Source of the DNA: Streptomyces sp. NBC_01231
GTDB lineage: Bacteria > Actinomycetota > Actinomycetes > Streptomycetales > Streptomycetaceae
Length of the DNA: 64,000 bases
Direction: 5' to 3'
NCBI GenBank assembly: GCA_035999765.1
Contig: CP108521.1
Location: forward strand, 6,448,001-6,512,000
A model generated the notes under the pieces. It was given only the letters and a program-made list of their open reading frames with translations, had not been told where the DNA came from and ran no database searches. The position numbers were made by a program, and so were the translations under genes. Positions 43,282-52,861 of this stretch are shown here, in pieces (within the stretch, counting starts at the first letter, position 1; each line of letters opens with the position of its first letter).

Positions 43282-43585
43282 GTCACGTCCCCCTCCGGCG
43301 TCAACGGCTTTCCGGTCGTTCCTTGGTCAAGTGTGCTGCGGACGGCGCATTGGTGCGAGGGGGCGGTCGATCTCCGACCGCCTTGCGGCACACGGGGATT
43401 GGTGCAAGGGGGGTCTCCTGCCCATTGTCGTGATCACGGAAACGGAGGAGGACGAGGGCGCCCGCCGACGCACGCCGCGCGAAGACACCATGACCCCGCC
43501 GACGCACGCCGCGCGAAGACACCATGACCCCGTCCGGGACATGCCTGCCGCCTGAGGGGCGGGGTACTGCGGCAGGATGGACCCC
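43282..43585. other. 304-bp spacer between STAND and DUF255 genes
   Basis: No gene seen. It probably holds both divergent promoters. Its right half contains the 34-bp tandem duplication given separately. Confidence 0.5.
43461..43532 (+). repeat. Tandem 34-bp duplication
   Basis: Copies at 43461-43494 and 43495-43528 are identical, and the match runs on to 43532. Each holds GAAGACACCATGACCCC. The period is not a multiple of three, so it does not extend a protein. It lies about 55-125 bp before the DUF255 gene. Confidence 0.95.
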
Positions 43586-45637
43586 ATGCCGAACCGACTG
43601 GCCCATGAGACGTCCCCCTACCTCCTCCAGCACGCCGACAACCCCGTCGACTGGTGGCCCTGGTCGGACGGTGCCTTCGAGGAGGCCCGGAAACGGAACG
43701 TGCCTGTCCTGCTGAGCGTCGGCTACAGCAGCTGCCACTGGTGTCACGTCATGGCGCACGAGTCCTTCGAGGACCAGGAGACCGCCGACTACCTCAACGC
43801 GCACTTCGTCAGCGTCAAGGTCGACCGCGAGGAGCGTCCCGACGTCGACGCCGTCTACATGGAGGCCGTGCAGGCGGCCACCGGCCAGGGCGGCTGGCCC
43901 ATGACCGTGTTCCTCACCCCGGACGCCGAGCCCTTCTACTTCGGCGCCTACTTCCCGCCCGCCCCGCGCCAGGGCATGCCCGGCTTCCGGCAGGTCCTCC
44001 AGGGAGTCCAGCAGGCCTGGGCCGAGCGGCGGGACGAGGTCGCCGAGGTGGCCGGGAAGATCGTGCGGGATCTGGCCGGACGGGAGATCTCCTACGGCGA
44101 CAGCCAGGCGCCCGGCGAGGAGGAGCTCGCGCAGGCACTGCTCGGGCTGACCCGGGAGTACGACCCGCAGCGCGGCGGATTCGGCGGGGCGCCCAAGTTC
44201 CCGCCGTCCATGGTGGTCGAGTTCCTGCTGCGCCACCATGCGCGGACCGGGGCCGAGGGCGCGCTCCAGATGGCCCGCGACACCTGTGAGCGGATGGCCC
44301 GCGGCGGGATCTACGACCAGCTCGGCGGCGGCTTCGCCCGCTACTCCGTCGACCGCGACTGGACCGTGCCGCACTTCGAGAAGATGCTGTACGACAACGC
44401 GCTGCTGTGCCGGGCCTACGCCCACCTGTGGCGGTCGACCTCCCGCGACGGAGTCGCTGATGAACACAGCGAGCTCGCCCGCCGGGTCGCCCTGGAGACC
44501 GCCGACTTCATGGTGCGGGAACTGCGCACCGCCGAGGGCGGGTTCGCGTCCGCGCTCGACGCCGACAGTGACGACGGGAACGGCAAGCACGTCGAGGGCG
44601 CCTATTACGTGTGGACGCCCGAGCAGCTCGACGAGGTGCTCCAGGCGGATGCCGAGCTCGCCGCGCACTACTTCGGCGTCACCGCGGAGGGCACCTTCGA
44701 GGAGGGTGCCTCCGTCCTCCAACTCCCGCAGCAGGACGTCGTGTTCGACGCCGAGCGCATCGACTCCGTGAAGCGCAGGATGCTGGAGTCCCGGTCCCGG
44801 AGGCCCGCTCCAGGCCGTGACGACAAGATCGTCGCCGCCTGGAACGGCCTCGCGATCGCCGCGCTCGCCGAGACGGGCGCCTACTTCGACCGGCCTGACC
44901 TCATCGAGGCCGCGCTCGGCGCCGCCGACCTCCTGGTCCGACTGCACCTGGACGACCACGCCCGCCTCGCCCGCACCAGCAAGGACGGCCAGGTCGGGGC
45001 CAACGCGGGGGTGCTGGAGGACTACGCGGACGTGGCCGAGGGCTTCCTCGCGCTCGCGTCCGTGACCGGCGAGGGGGTCTGGCTGGAGTTCGCCGGCTTC
45101 CTCCTGGACCACGTCCTGGCCCGGTTCGCCGACGACTCCGGCAGCCTCTACGACACCGCCGCCGACGCCGAGAAGCTGATCCGGCGGCCGCAGGACCCCA
45201 CCGACAACGCCACCCCGTCCGGCTGGACCGCCGCCGCGGGTGCCCTGCTGAGCTACGCCGCCCACACCGGGTCGGAGCCGCACCGCACCGCCGCCGAGAA
45301 GGCGCTCGGCGTCGTCAAGGCCCTCGGCCCTCGCGTCCCCCGCTTCGTCGGCTGGGGGCTGGCCGTCGCCGAGGCCCTGCTGGACGGACCGCGCGAGGTC
45401 GCGGTCGTGGGACCGGATCTGGACGACGACGGCACGAGGGCCCTGCACCGCACGGCACTTCTCGGCACCGCGCCGGGTGCGGTCGTCGCCCTCGGTAGCG
45501 AAGGCAGTGGCGAGTTTCCGTTGCTCGCCGACCGGCCGCTGCGCGACGGTGAACCGACGGCGTACGTCTGCCGTAATTTCACCTGTGACGCCCCGACCAC
45601 CGATCCGGACCGGCTGAGCACGCAACTGAACGGCTGA
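43586..45637 (+). CDS. DUF255 thioredoxin-fold / six-hairpin protein (YyaL, SPATA20-like)
   Basis: The protein has 683 residues. The family start [21 protein letters not shown] is exact, favouring ATG 43586 (ATG 43577 adds three residues). The thioredoxin-like domain (about 1-170) has the motif SSCHWCH with Cys50 and Cys53. The rest (about 180-680) is an alpha/alpha six-hairpin barrel resembling glycosidases and epimerases, with [17 protein letters not shown] and KMLYDNALL. Widespread from bacteria to humans; the reaction is not known, with sugar-related redox work suspected. Cytoplasmic. Not obviously in an operon with the downstream glycosyltransferases. Confidence 0.9.
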   Translation: MPNRLAHETSPYLLQHADNPVDWWPWSDGAFEEARKRNVPVLLSVGYSSCHWCHVMAHESFEDQETADYLNAHFVSVKVDREERPDVDAVYMEAVQAATGQGGWPMTVFLTPDAEPFYFGAYFPPAPRQGMPGFRQVLQGVQQAWAERRDEVAEVAGKIVRDLAGREISYGDSQAPGEEELAQALLGLTREYDPQRGGFGGAPKFPPSMVVEFLLRHHARTGAEGALQMARDTCERMARGGIYDQLGGGFARYSVDRDWTVPHFEKMLYDNALLCRAYAHLWRSTSRDGVADEHSELARRVALETADFMVRELRTAEGGFASALDADSDDGNGKHVEGAYYVWTPEQLDEVLQADAELAAHYFGVTAEGTFEEGASVLQLPQQDVVFDAERIDSVKRRMLESRSRRPAPGRDDKIVAAWNGLAIAALAETGAYFDRPDLIEAALGAADLLVRLHLDDHARLARTSKDGQVGANAGVLEDYADVAEGFLALASVTGEGVWLEFAGFLLDHVLARFADDSGSLYDTAADAEKLIRRPQDPTDNATPSGWTAAAGALLSYAAHTGSEPHRTAAEKALGVVKALGPRVPRFVGWGLAVAEALLDGPREVAVVGPDLDDDGTRALHRTALLGTAPGAVVALGSEGSGEFPLLADRPLRDGEPTAYVCRNFTCDAPTTDPDRLSTQLNG

Positions 45638-45767
45638 CGGCCGTCAATGGCAGTGCGTTGAGCGGGGAGTATCCGGAACGGAGGGGTTCATTCAGGCTGC
45701 CCAAATGGGCCAGGTGTGCGGATACCTCCCAGTAGTCGCCACCCCGTTCCGAAACACACTCTTTATC

Positions 45768-45792
45768 GGAACACCTCCCGCACTTCACAGTT
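45768..45792 (+). promoter_or_regulatory. Candidate ECF-sigma promoter of the glycosyltransferase operon
   Basis: GGAAC (45768-45772), a 17-bp spacer and GTT (45790-45792), the shape used by envelope-stress ECF sigma factors. It lies 92 bp before the first gene. The 246-bp leader also holds imperfect inverted arms (GGAGTATCCG near 45668 and CGGATACCTCC near 45719). Confidence 0.4.
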
Positions 45793-45883
45793 CCCCCCTA
45801 ATCTCTGCACAGTGACGCGCGGTCGTGACACATCGATGTGACACGCCGTCGCGGCAGGGGGTTTGGGGATCTGGGGGGATCTT

Positions 45884-47152
45884 TTGCTGACGTCTGTCCT
45901 TATCGCTGCCGTTTCGCTTGCCTTGTTCTGGATGGCGGCCTTCACTCTGTGGTGGCAGATGCACGCGTGGCGCACGCCCGAAGTGCTCGCCTCCACCCGG
46001 TTCAACAGACCGGACGGGGGTGAACACCTGTCCTTCTCGCTGCTGCTTCCGGCTCGCCACGAGCAGGCCGTGCTGGACCACACCATCCAGCGGCTGCTGG
46101 AATCGAGCCACACCGACTTCGAGATCATCGTGATCGTCGGGCATGACGACCCGGAGACCACGGCGGTCGCCTGCGACGCCGCTGAGCGCGACCCGCGCGT
46201 GCGGGTCGTCGTCGACACCCACGCGAAGAAGAACAAACCGAAGGCCATGAACACGGCGCTGCCGCACTGCCGCGGCGATGTCGTCGGGGTCTTCGACGCG
46301 GAGGACCAGGTCCATCCGGAGCTCCTCGCCCACGTCGACCACGCCTTCCGTTCCACCGGCGCGGACGTCGTCCAGGGCGGGGTGCAGCTCATCAACTTCC
46401 ACTCCAGCTGGTACAGCCTGCGTAACTGCCTGGAGTACTTCTTCTGGTTCCGGTCCCGACTGCATCTGCACGCGCAGAAAGGGTTCATCCCGCTCGGCGG
46501 CAACACCGTCTTCGTCCGCACGGGCGTCCTGCGGGAAGCCGACGGCTGGGACCCCGACTGCCTCGCCGAGGACTGCGACCTGGGCGTCCGGCTGTCCAGC
46601 GTCGGCAAGAAGGTCGTCGTCGCCTACGACTCCGACATGGTGACCAAGGAGGAGACGCCCGGTTCGCTGATGTCGCTGCTGAAGCAGCGCACCCGTTGGA
46701 ACCAGGGCTTCCTCCAGGTGTACCGGAAGAAGGACTGGAAGCAACTGCCGGGCTTCGGGCAGCGGTTGCTCGCCCGCTACACCCTCATGACGCCGTTCAT
46801 GCAGGCCTTCACCGGGGTGATCATCCCGCTGAACGTGGCGATCGCGCTCTTCCTCGACGTGCCCGTGGGCATCGCCTTCATCACCTTCCTGCCGCTCGTC
46901 ACCGCCATGGTGACCTTCGTCTTCGAGGTCGTCGGGCTGCACGACTTCGGCAAGCAGTACGGCCTTCGCGTCCGGCTCGTCCACTACCTCAAGCTCGTCG
47001 TGGGCGGCCCCTTCTACCAGGTACTCCTCGCCGGCGCCGCCATCCGCGCCGTATGGCGTGAGCAACGCGGCCGTACCGACTGGGAGTTGACCTCACACGT
47101 AGGCGCGCATCTCACACCGTCCGAAGTGACCCGAGAGGACGTCCCCGCGTGA
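45884..47152 (+). CDS. Processive family 2 glycosyltransferase (CslA/hyaluronan-synthase-like)
   Basis: Membrane enzyme predicted to polymerise a beta-glycan from UDP-sugar. The protein has 422 residues from TTG 45884, behind GGGGGG (TTG 45863 is the alternative). One or two N-terminal helices, then the GT-A domain with KNKPKAMNTALPHC, the Asp-rich VFDAEDQVHP, GGNTVFVR, AEDCDLGVRL and the processive-synthase signature QRTRWNQG. Two or more C-terminal helices follow. No PilZ domain. First gene of a tightly coupled four-gene operon ending in a secreted copper-oxidase-like enzyme, an arrangement that recalls CslA-GlxA of hyphal tips. Confidence 0.87.
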   Translation: MLTSVLIAAVSLALFWMAAFTLWWQMHAWRTPEVLASTRFNRPDGGEHLSFSLLLPARHEQAVLDHTIQRLLESSHTDFEIIVIVGHDDPETTAVACDAAERDPRVRVVVDTHAKKNKPKAMNTALPHCRGDVVGVFDAEDQVHPELLAHVDHAFRSTGADVVQGGVQLINFHSSWYSLRNCLEYFFWFRSRLHLHAQKGFIPLGGNTVFVRTGVLREADGWDPDCLAEDCDLGVRLSSVGKKVVVAYDSDMVTKEETPGSLMSLLKQRTRWNQGFLQVYRKKDWKQLPGFGQRLLARYTLMTPFMQAFTGVIIPLNVAIALFLDVPVGIAFITFLPLVTAMVTFVFEVVGLHDFGKQYGLRVRLVHYLKLVVGGPFYQVLLAGAAIRAVWREQRGRTDWELTSHVGAHLTPSEVTREDVPA

Positions 47153-48807
47153 CCTCCACCCTTCCCGCGGTGACCACTTCCACGGTCCCCGCGCAGCGCC
47201 GGCCTGCGCCCACGTCCGCTTCGGACGGCCGAACGGCCCCGCCGAGCCGACTGCGCTCGTCCCGTCCCGACCTCCTCCTGTGCGGCCTGCTTCTCGTGGC
47301 CATCCTGGTCGTCCAGGGCTGGAACATCGCCGACTACCCGACGCTCAGCGACGACGAGGGCACCTACCTCGCCCAGGCCTGGGCGGTCCAGGAGGGCAAG
47401 GGCCTGGCCCACTACACCTACTGGTACGACCACCCGCCGCTCGGCTGGATCCAGATCGCCCTGCTGACCTGGATCCCCAAGCTGATCAGCCCCGAGTCCA
47501 TGACCGTCGGCTCGATGCGGGTGACGATGCTGGTCATCAGCGGCATCAGCGCGATCCTGGTCTACGTCCTGGGCCGTCGCCTCTCCCTGCCCCGCTGGGC
47601 CGCCGGATTGGGCATGCTCCTGTTCGGGCTCTCGCCGCTGTCCGTCGTCCTCCAGCGGGAGATCTTCCTCGACAACCTCGCGGTGATGTGGACGCTGCTC
47701 GCGTTCACCCTCGCGGCCTCCCCGAGTCGCCACCTCTGGCACCACTTCGGGGCAGGCCTCGCGGCCGCCACGGCCGTCCTCACCAAGGAGACGATGCTCG
47801 TCGTCCTGCCCGCGCTCCTGGTGACGATGTGGCGGCACAGCCACCGCGACACCCGTAAGTTCGCGGTCACCGGCGCCGTCACGGCCTGCCTGCTGATCGG
47901 CATGTCGTACCCGCTGTTCGCCCTCCTGAAGGGTGAACTGCTGCCCGGCGGCGGGCATGTCTCCCTCTGGGACGGCGTCAAGTACCAGATGACCAGGCCA
48001 GGTTCGGGATTCATCCTCGACCAGGGCTCCGGCTCCCACGGCGTCCTCGAGTCCTGGCTGTACTACGACCGGGTCCTGCCGCTCGGCGGCCTCGCGGGCG
48101 CCCTCCTGCTGCTGGCCACCTGGCGCTGGTCGGTCACCGCCCGCGCCCTTGCCGGACCGGCGCTGACGGTGGCGATCCTCGCGGCCCTGGCCCTGCGGCC
48201 CAACGGCTACCTGCCCGCGATGTACGTCATCCAGGCGCTGCCGTACCTCGCCCTGGTGCTCGCCGGAGGCACCGCCTCCGTGGTCCACGGGGTGGTGCGC
48301 AGATGGCGGAGCGAAGGGGAGAAACGGTTGCTCACCGGCGGACGGTACGCCCTCGCGGCCGTCCTCGCCGTCGCCGCCGGCGCCTATGTCGTACCGCGCT
48401 GGTACGACGGCGACCGCACCGCCGTCACCCTCGACGCCAACGCCCCCTACAAGGCCGCCTCGAAGTGGCTGAGCAGCGAGGTGGACAAGCCCGAGGACGC
48501 CCGGGTGCTGGTCGACGACGCGCTCTGGCTGGACCTGGTGCACGCCGGGTACCGGCCAGGACTCGGCGTGATCTGGTTCTACAAGGCCGACCTCGACCCC
48601 GCGGTGACGAAGACGATGCCGCGCGGCTGGAAGGACATCGACTACGTGGTCGCCTCACCGACGGTCCGGCGGGACGCGGTCGACCTGCCCAACGTCAAGG
48701 CGGCCATCCAGCACTCGAAGCCGGTCGCCACCTTCGGCACCGGCGAGGACCGGATCGAGATCCGGCAGATCCAGACCACCGGCACCGCCGTGGGAGGCGT
48801 CCGATGA
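47149..48807 (+). CDS. Family 39-like (ArnT/PMT-type) integral membrane glycosyltransferase
   Basis: The protein has 552 residues. Its GTG overlaps the upstream stop by 4 bp. About 11-12 membrane helices; the first extracytoplasmic loop has YPTLSDDEGTYLAQAW with the Asp-Glu pair that is catalytic in GT-C enzymes and HPPLGWIQ nearby. GT-C enzymes use lipid-phosphate sugars and add them outside the membrane. The next gene encodes a polyprenyl-phosphate sugar synthase, which would supply the donor. A C-terminal soluble part (about 430-550) faces outside. Confidence 0.85.
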   Translation: MTSTLPAVTTSTVPAQRRPAPTSASDGRTAPPSRLRSSRPDLLLCGLLLVAILVVQGWNIADYPTLSDDEGTYLAQAWAVQEGKGLAHYTYWYDHPPLGWIQIALLTWIPKLISPESMTVGSMRVTMLVISGISAILVYVLGRRLSLPRWAAGLGMLLFGLSPLSVVLQREIFLDNLAVMWTLLAFTLAASPSRHLWHHFGAGLAAATAVLTKETMLVVLPALLVTMWRHSHRDTRKFAVTGAVTACLLIGMSYPLFALLKGELLPGGGHVSLWDGVKYQMTRPGSGFILDQGSGSHGVLESWLYYDRVLPLGGLAGALLLLATWRWSVTARALAGPALTVAILAALALRPNGYLPAMYVIQALPYLALVLAGGTASVVHGVVRRWRSEGEKRLLTGGRYALAAVLAVAAGAYVVPRWYDGDRTAVTLDANAPYKAASKWLSSEVDKPEDARVLVDDALWLDLVHAGYRPGLGVIWFYKADLDPAVTKTMPRGWKDIDYVVASPTVRRDAVDLPNVKAAIQHSKPVATFGTGEDRIEIRQIQTTGTAVGGVR

Positions 48808-50018
48808 GCCAGGAATCCATAGTCCCCGGAGAACTCGACGATCCGGCCGTACAGGCGGCGGAGGTGGCCGAGCCCGGTGCCGTCACGATCGTCGTCCCGA
48901 CCTTCAACGAGTCCGCGAACATCCGCGAACTGCTGCACCTGATCACCGAGTCGGTGCCCTCCCGGCTGCCCTGCGAGGTGGTCTTCGTGGACGACTCCAC
49001 CGACGACACCCCCGAGGTCATCTACGAGGCGGCCAAGGACTGTCCCTTCCCGGTGACCGTCCTGCACCGGGACGAGCCGGTCGGTGGGCTCGGCGGCGCG
49101 GTCGTCGAGGGCATCCGGGCGGCCTCCTCCGACTGGATCGTCGTGATGGACGGCGACTGCCAGCACCCGCCGTCCCTGGTACCGGAGTTGGTGGCCACCG
49201 GCGAGCGGGCCAACGCCGGTCTGGTCGTGGCCTCCCGCTACATCAAGGGCGGCAGCCGGGCCGGACTCGCGGGCAGCTACCGGGTCGCCGTCTCGCGCGG
49301 CGCGACCTGGCTGACCAAGTCGCTCTTCCCGCGCAAGCTGCACGGCATCAGCGACCCGATGAGCGGCTTCTTCGCGATCCGCCGCAGCGCGGTCACCGCC
49401 GACGTGCTCCAGCCCCTCGGCTACAAGATCCTGCTGGAACTCGCCGTACGCAACCGCCCGCGCCAGGTCACCGAGGTCCCGTTCGTCTTCCAGGACCGGT
49501 TCGCGGGCGAGTCCAAGTCCAGCGCCCAGGAGGGGATCCGGTTCCTGCGCCACCTGGCGGGCCTGCGCACCGCTTCGCCGGTGGCCCGCATGGTCGGCTT
49601 CGGCCTGATCGGTGCGACCGGCTTCGTGCCGAACCTGCTCGGGCTGTGGGCGCTCACCCTGGCCGGCATGCACTACGTCCCGGCCGAGATCGTTGCCAAC
49701 CAGTTCGGCGTGGCCTGGAACTTCGTCCTCATCGAACATCTGCTGTTCCGCGACCGGCGGCGGCACCGGCGCTGGTGGGACCGCGCCGGGCGGTTCGCGC
49801 TGCTCGCCAACGCCGACCTGGTGCTGCGCATCCCGCTGATCGCGCTGTTCGTCCACCGGTTCGGGATGGGCGCGCTGTCCGCGACCGCGCTCGCCCTCGT
49901 GACGACCTTCGTCCTGCGCTTCGCGGGGACCGAGGCGTTGGTGTATCTGCCGCGCAGGGGCCGCGGGGGCCTCGATGGCGGCCGTACCGCAAGGAGAGCT
50001 CGTGAAAAGACGCCGTAG
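48804..50018 (+). CDS. Polyprenyl-phosphate glycosyltransferase with GtrA-like flippase domain
   Basis: The protein has 404 residues. ATGA overlap with the upstream gene. The GT2 domain (about 25-250) is of the dolichyl-phosphate mannose synthase type: IVVPTFNESANI, EVVFVDDSTDDTPE, VVMDGDCQHPP, DPMSGFFAIRR. A GtrA domain of four helices fills about 265-385 (MVGFGLIGATGFVPNLLGLWAL). The enzyme should load a sugar onto polyprenyl phosphate and help move it across the membrane for the GT39-like enzyme. The gene's 3' end overlaps the oxidase gene by 17 bp. Confidence 0.88.
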   Translation: MSQESIVPGELDDPAVQAAEVAEPGAVTIVVPTFNESANIRELLHLITESVPSRLPCEVVFVDDSTDDTPEVIYEAAKDCPFPVTVLHRDEPVGGLGGAVVEGIRAASSDWIVVMDGDCQHPPSLVPELVATGERANAGLVVASRYIKGGSRAGLAGSYRVAVSRGATWLTKSLFPRKLHGISDPMSGFFAIRRSAVTADVLQPLGYKILLELAVRNRPRQVTEVPFVFQDRFAGESKSSAQEGIRFLRHLAGLRTASPVARMVGFGLIGATGFVPNLLGLWALTLAGMHYVPAEIVANQFGVAWNFVLIEHLLFRDRRRHRRWWDRAGRFALLANADLVLRIPLIALFVHRFGMGALSATALALVTTFVLRFAGTEALVYLPRRGRGGLDGGRTARRAREKTP

Positions 50019-52404
50019 GAGATCCGCGCTCCTGGCTGTGGCAGGCCTCACCGGGGGCCTGCTGCTGGCCTCCCCTCAACCCGCGTCCGCCGCCAACCTC
50101 GTCAAGAACCCCGGCTTCGAGACCGCCGGTACCGGCGACATGCCGTACTGCTGGGAGAAGTCCGGCTGGGGCGACAACGACTTCACCTTCTCGACCGTGG
50201 GCGACGCGCACAGCGGCTCCAAGGCCATGAAGGTGTCGCTCACGCGCCGCGTCGACGGCGACCGGAAGGCGCTGATCACGGAGTCCACCGCATGCGCGCC
50301 GGTCGTGACCGCCGGCAAGCAGTACGACCTCGGACTCTGGTACAAGTCGACCACCCCGGACACGTCGCTCACGCTCTTCCGGCACGACGCCACCGCGGGC
50401 TGGCAGTACTGGACGGACCTGAAGACGCTGGAGATGTCCTCCACGTGGTCCCAGGCGACCGTCCGCACCCCCGAGGTCCCGGCCGGCACCGACCGCATCA
50501 CCTGGGGCGTCTCGGTCTACGGCACGGGCTCGGCGACCACCGACGACTACACGATGGACCAGGTCGCCGACCCGGTACCCGACCCGGTGTGCACGGGCAC
50601 CGCCGAGCAGTGCGCCAACGGCAGGTGGGACGTGCTGCCCACGCAGAACCCGGTCCGTTCCATGCACTCCGTCGTCCTCAACAACGGCAAGGTGCTGCTG
50701 ATCGCGGGCTCCGGGAACAGCGAGGAGCAGTTCAACGCGGGCACCTTCACCTCCGCCGTGTACGACCCGGTCAAGGGCACCTACAAGGTCATCCCCACGC
50801 CGAAGGACATGTTCTGCTCCGGACACGTCCAGCTCCAGGACGGCCGGGTGCTGGTGATGAGCGGCAACAAGGCGTACCCGGTGGCGGGCGGACACGGCTA
50901 CGAGGGCTACAAGGACTCGTACATCTTCGACCCGAAGACCGAGACGTACAGCAAGACCAACGACATGAACGACGGCCACTGGTACCCGTCGGCGACCGCC
51001 CTCGGCAACGGTGACGTCATCTCCTTCGGCGGCCTGCGCGAGGACTCGACCGGCTCGGTGACCGCCGAGTACTGGTCGGACGCCGAGCAGCAGTGGCAGC
51101 CGCTGTGGAAGGTCAACCAGACCTGGTCGTACTGGGGTCTGTACCCGTCGATGATCCTGATGCAGGACGGCCGCCTCTTCTACTCGGGCAGCCATGTCTT
51201 CGGCAACAACATCCCCGGCACGGGATCGGCGATCTACGACTACGGCGCCAACACGGTCACGCAGATCCCGGGGCTGCAGAAGAAGGACGAGCGCGACCAG
51301 TCGGCGAGCGTGCTGCTGCCCCCGGCGCAGGACCAGAGGGTCCTCACCCTCGGCGGCGGCAACATCGACTCCAACCCGGACGCCAACCGGCTGACCGACG
51401 TCATCGACCTCAAGTCCGCCAACCCGGGCTATGTCGCCGGTCCGCCGCTGCCGCAGGGCACGGTCGACCTCGGCAACGGCAAGATCCCCGAGACCGGCAA
51501 CCAGGGCAAGATGTACGTCTCCGCCGTACTGCTGCCGGACGGCAAGGTGCTGGAGACCGGCGGCGCGCTGCACAACCGGGCCGACCCGGTCTTCGAGTCG
51601 TCGATCTACGACCCGGCGTCGAACACCTTCGACCCGGTGGCCGCCGATCCGCAGGCACGGGGCTACCACTCGTCGTCGTTCCTGCTGCCCGACGGCCGGG
51701 TGATGTCGACCGGCGACAACCCGGGCAACGGCACCTGGAACCACAACGTGTCGATCTACACTCCGCCCTATCTGCTCAAGGGCACGCGCCCGTCGATCAC
51801 TTCGGTGATCGACACCGAGTGGAACTACGGCGACACCCAGCGGATCACCGTCGACCGGCCCATCGCCAAGGCCGAGTTGATCCGCCCGGCCGCCGTCACC
51901 CACTCCTCGGACCCGAACCAGCGGTTCGTGGACCTGCCGCTGTCGGTGGACGGCACCAACGTCGACCTGAACGTGACGAGCAACCCCAACCTGGCCCCGC
52001 CCGGCTGGTACATGCTCTTCGCGGTCGACGCCAATGGGGTCCCGTCGGTGGCCAAGTGGGTTCATCTGCAAGGTCCGGCGGCACTGAGCGCCACCGACGC
52101 GTCGGCGCACGTCCACTCCTTCGCCGACTCGCTGGAGGGCACGGTCGCCAAGCCCGGAAAGAAGAAGACCTCGCAGAAGGTCAGCCCCACCGTCTCCGGC
52201 TGCGACCGGCACTACGGCTCGATCAACGTCTGTGTGCCGACCGTGTTCCCGGCCGAGGTGAAGAAGACGACGGCCGCCCGCTGCACCTGGCTGAAGGCGA
52301 ACGACTACGGCCGCCTGAAGATCAACGGCAAGGACGACCCGCTCAAGCTCGACCGGAACAAGGACGGGACCGCCTGCGGGAAGGGTGACGTCACGCGCCG
52401 CTGA
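50002..52404 (+). CDS. Secreted galactose-oxidase-like copper radical oxidase with excalibur-type tail
   Basis: The protein has 800 residues from GTG 50002 (AAGGAGAG upstream). Signal peptide (cut near ASAA), an N-terminal carbohydrate-binding-like domain (NLVKNPGFETAG...), then the seven-bladed kelch domain and DUF1929 end. All residues of the copper and cross-link site are there: Cys272 (DMFCSG), Tyr328 (GHWYPS), Tyr555-His556 (GYHSS) and His634 (THSSDPNQR). The C-terminal 65 residues have an excalibur-like calcium loop (LDRNKDGTAC). Expected to oxidise a sugar or glycan alcohol to aldehyde with H2O2 as by-product. GlxA, the known streptomycete relative, sits beside CslA; this looks like a second such system. 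Confidence 0.9.
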   Translation: MKRRRRRSALLAVAGLTGGLLLASPQPASAANLVKNPGFETAGTGDMPYCWEKSGWGDNDFTFSTVGDAHSGSKAMKVSLTRRVDGDRKALITESTACAPVVTAGKQYDLGLWYKSTTPDTSLTLFRHDATAGWQYWTDLKTLEMSSTWSQATVRTPEVPAGTDRITWGVSVYGTGSATTDDYTMDQVADPVPDPVCTGTAEQCANGRWDVLPTQNPVRSMHSVVLNNGKVLLIAGSGNSEEQFNAGTFTSAVYDPVKGTYKVIPTPKDMFCSGHVQLQDGRVLVMSGNKAYPVAGGHGYEGYKDSYIFDPKTETYSKTNDMNDGHWYPSATALGNGDVISFGGLREDSTGSVTAEYWSDAEQQWQPLWKVNQTWSYWGLYPSMILMQDGRLFYSGSHVFGNNIPGTGSAIYDYGANTVTQIPGLQKKDERDQSASVLLPPAQDQRVLTLGGGNIDSNPDANRLTDVIDLKSANPGYVAGPPLPQGTVDLGNGKIPETGNQGKMYVSAVLLPDGKVLETGGALHNRADPVFESSIYDPASNTFDPVAADPQARGYHSSSFLLPDGRVMSTGDNPGNGTWNHNVSIYTPPYLLKGTRPSITSVIDTEWNYGDTQRITVDRPIAKAELIRPAAVTHSSDPNQRFVDLPLSVDGTNVDLNVTSNPNLAPPGWYMLFAVDANGVPSVAKWVHLQGPAALSATDASAHVHSFADSLEGTVAKPGKKKTSQKVSPTVSGCDRHYGSINVCVPTVFPAEVKKTTAARCTWLKANDYGRLKINGKDDPLKLDRNKDGTACGKGDVTRR

Positions 52405-52710
52405 GGATCATGGCGCCCAGCGTGAGCTGAGCGGCCCACTGCACCAGCACGGCCCCGGCCCTGGCGGGCACCGCCAGGGCCGGGGCCACGCCAGTGCCGC
52501 CACGCCGGCCGCGAGAGACGCGTAGAACAGGCCGTGGAGGAGCCCGCCCGGGATCGTCGAGCACTGCTCGCCGTAGGTCAGGCAGCGGCTGCCGCGCTCA
52601 CCGGCGAGGACGACGAGCCAGGCGAGGACGACGGTGGGCAGGAGCAGGACGAGTCCGGCGACGGACCAGCCGGTGAGGAAACGTGAGGCGGGCGGCTGCG
52701 CTGTGGTCAT
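52391..52710 (-). pseudogene. Small three- or four-helix membrane protein gene with an apparent 1-base deletion
   Basis: Reading from ATG 52710 gives helices SVAGLVLLLPTVVLAWLVVLAG and LLHGLFYASLAAGVAALA, then an unlikely WPRPWRCPPGPGPCWC tail to a stop at 52408. Another frame just after residue 74 gives APALAVPARAGAVL, then VQWAAQLTLGAMILSGA and a stop at 52391, a normal last helix. Restoring one G near 52487-52490 joins them. The break abuts a perfect 17-bp hairpin, so a sequencing compression error is as likely as a real mutation. The restored gene would overlap the oxidase gene's end by 14 bp. Function unknown. Confidence 0.6.
52451..52487. terminator. Perfect 17-bp hairpin at the end of the glycosyltransferase-oxidase operon
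   Basis: GGCCCCGGCCCTGGCGG pairs with its exact complement around GCA (52468-52470). It is 47 bp past the oxidase stop and inside the converging small membrane gene, so it can end transcripts from the left. Confidence 0.7.
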
Positions 52711-52861
52711 GCCGCCATCCCACCGCACCGGCCCGGCCGCGGTGATCGGTCCCGGTACTCAACCGTCCTGAGTACACACGCTCAACGCGCGCTCCACGAT
52801 GGCCTCCGGCTGTGCGTGGTGCGCGCCCTTCCAGTACGCCCGCCCGCGCGGGTGGCCACGG

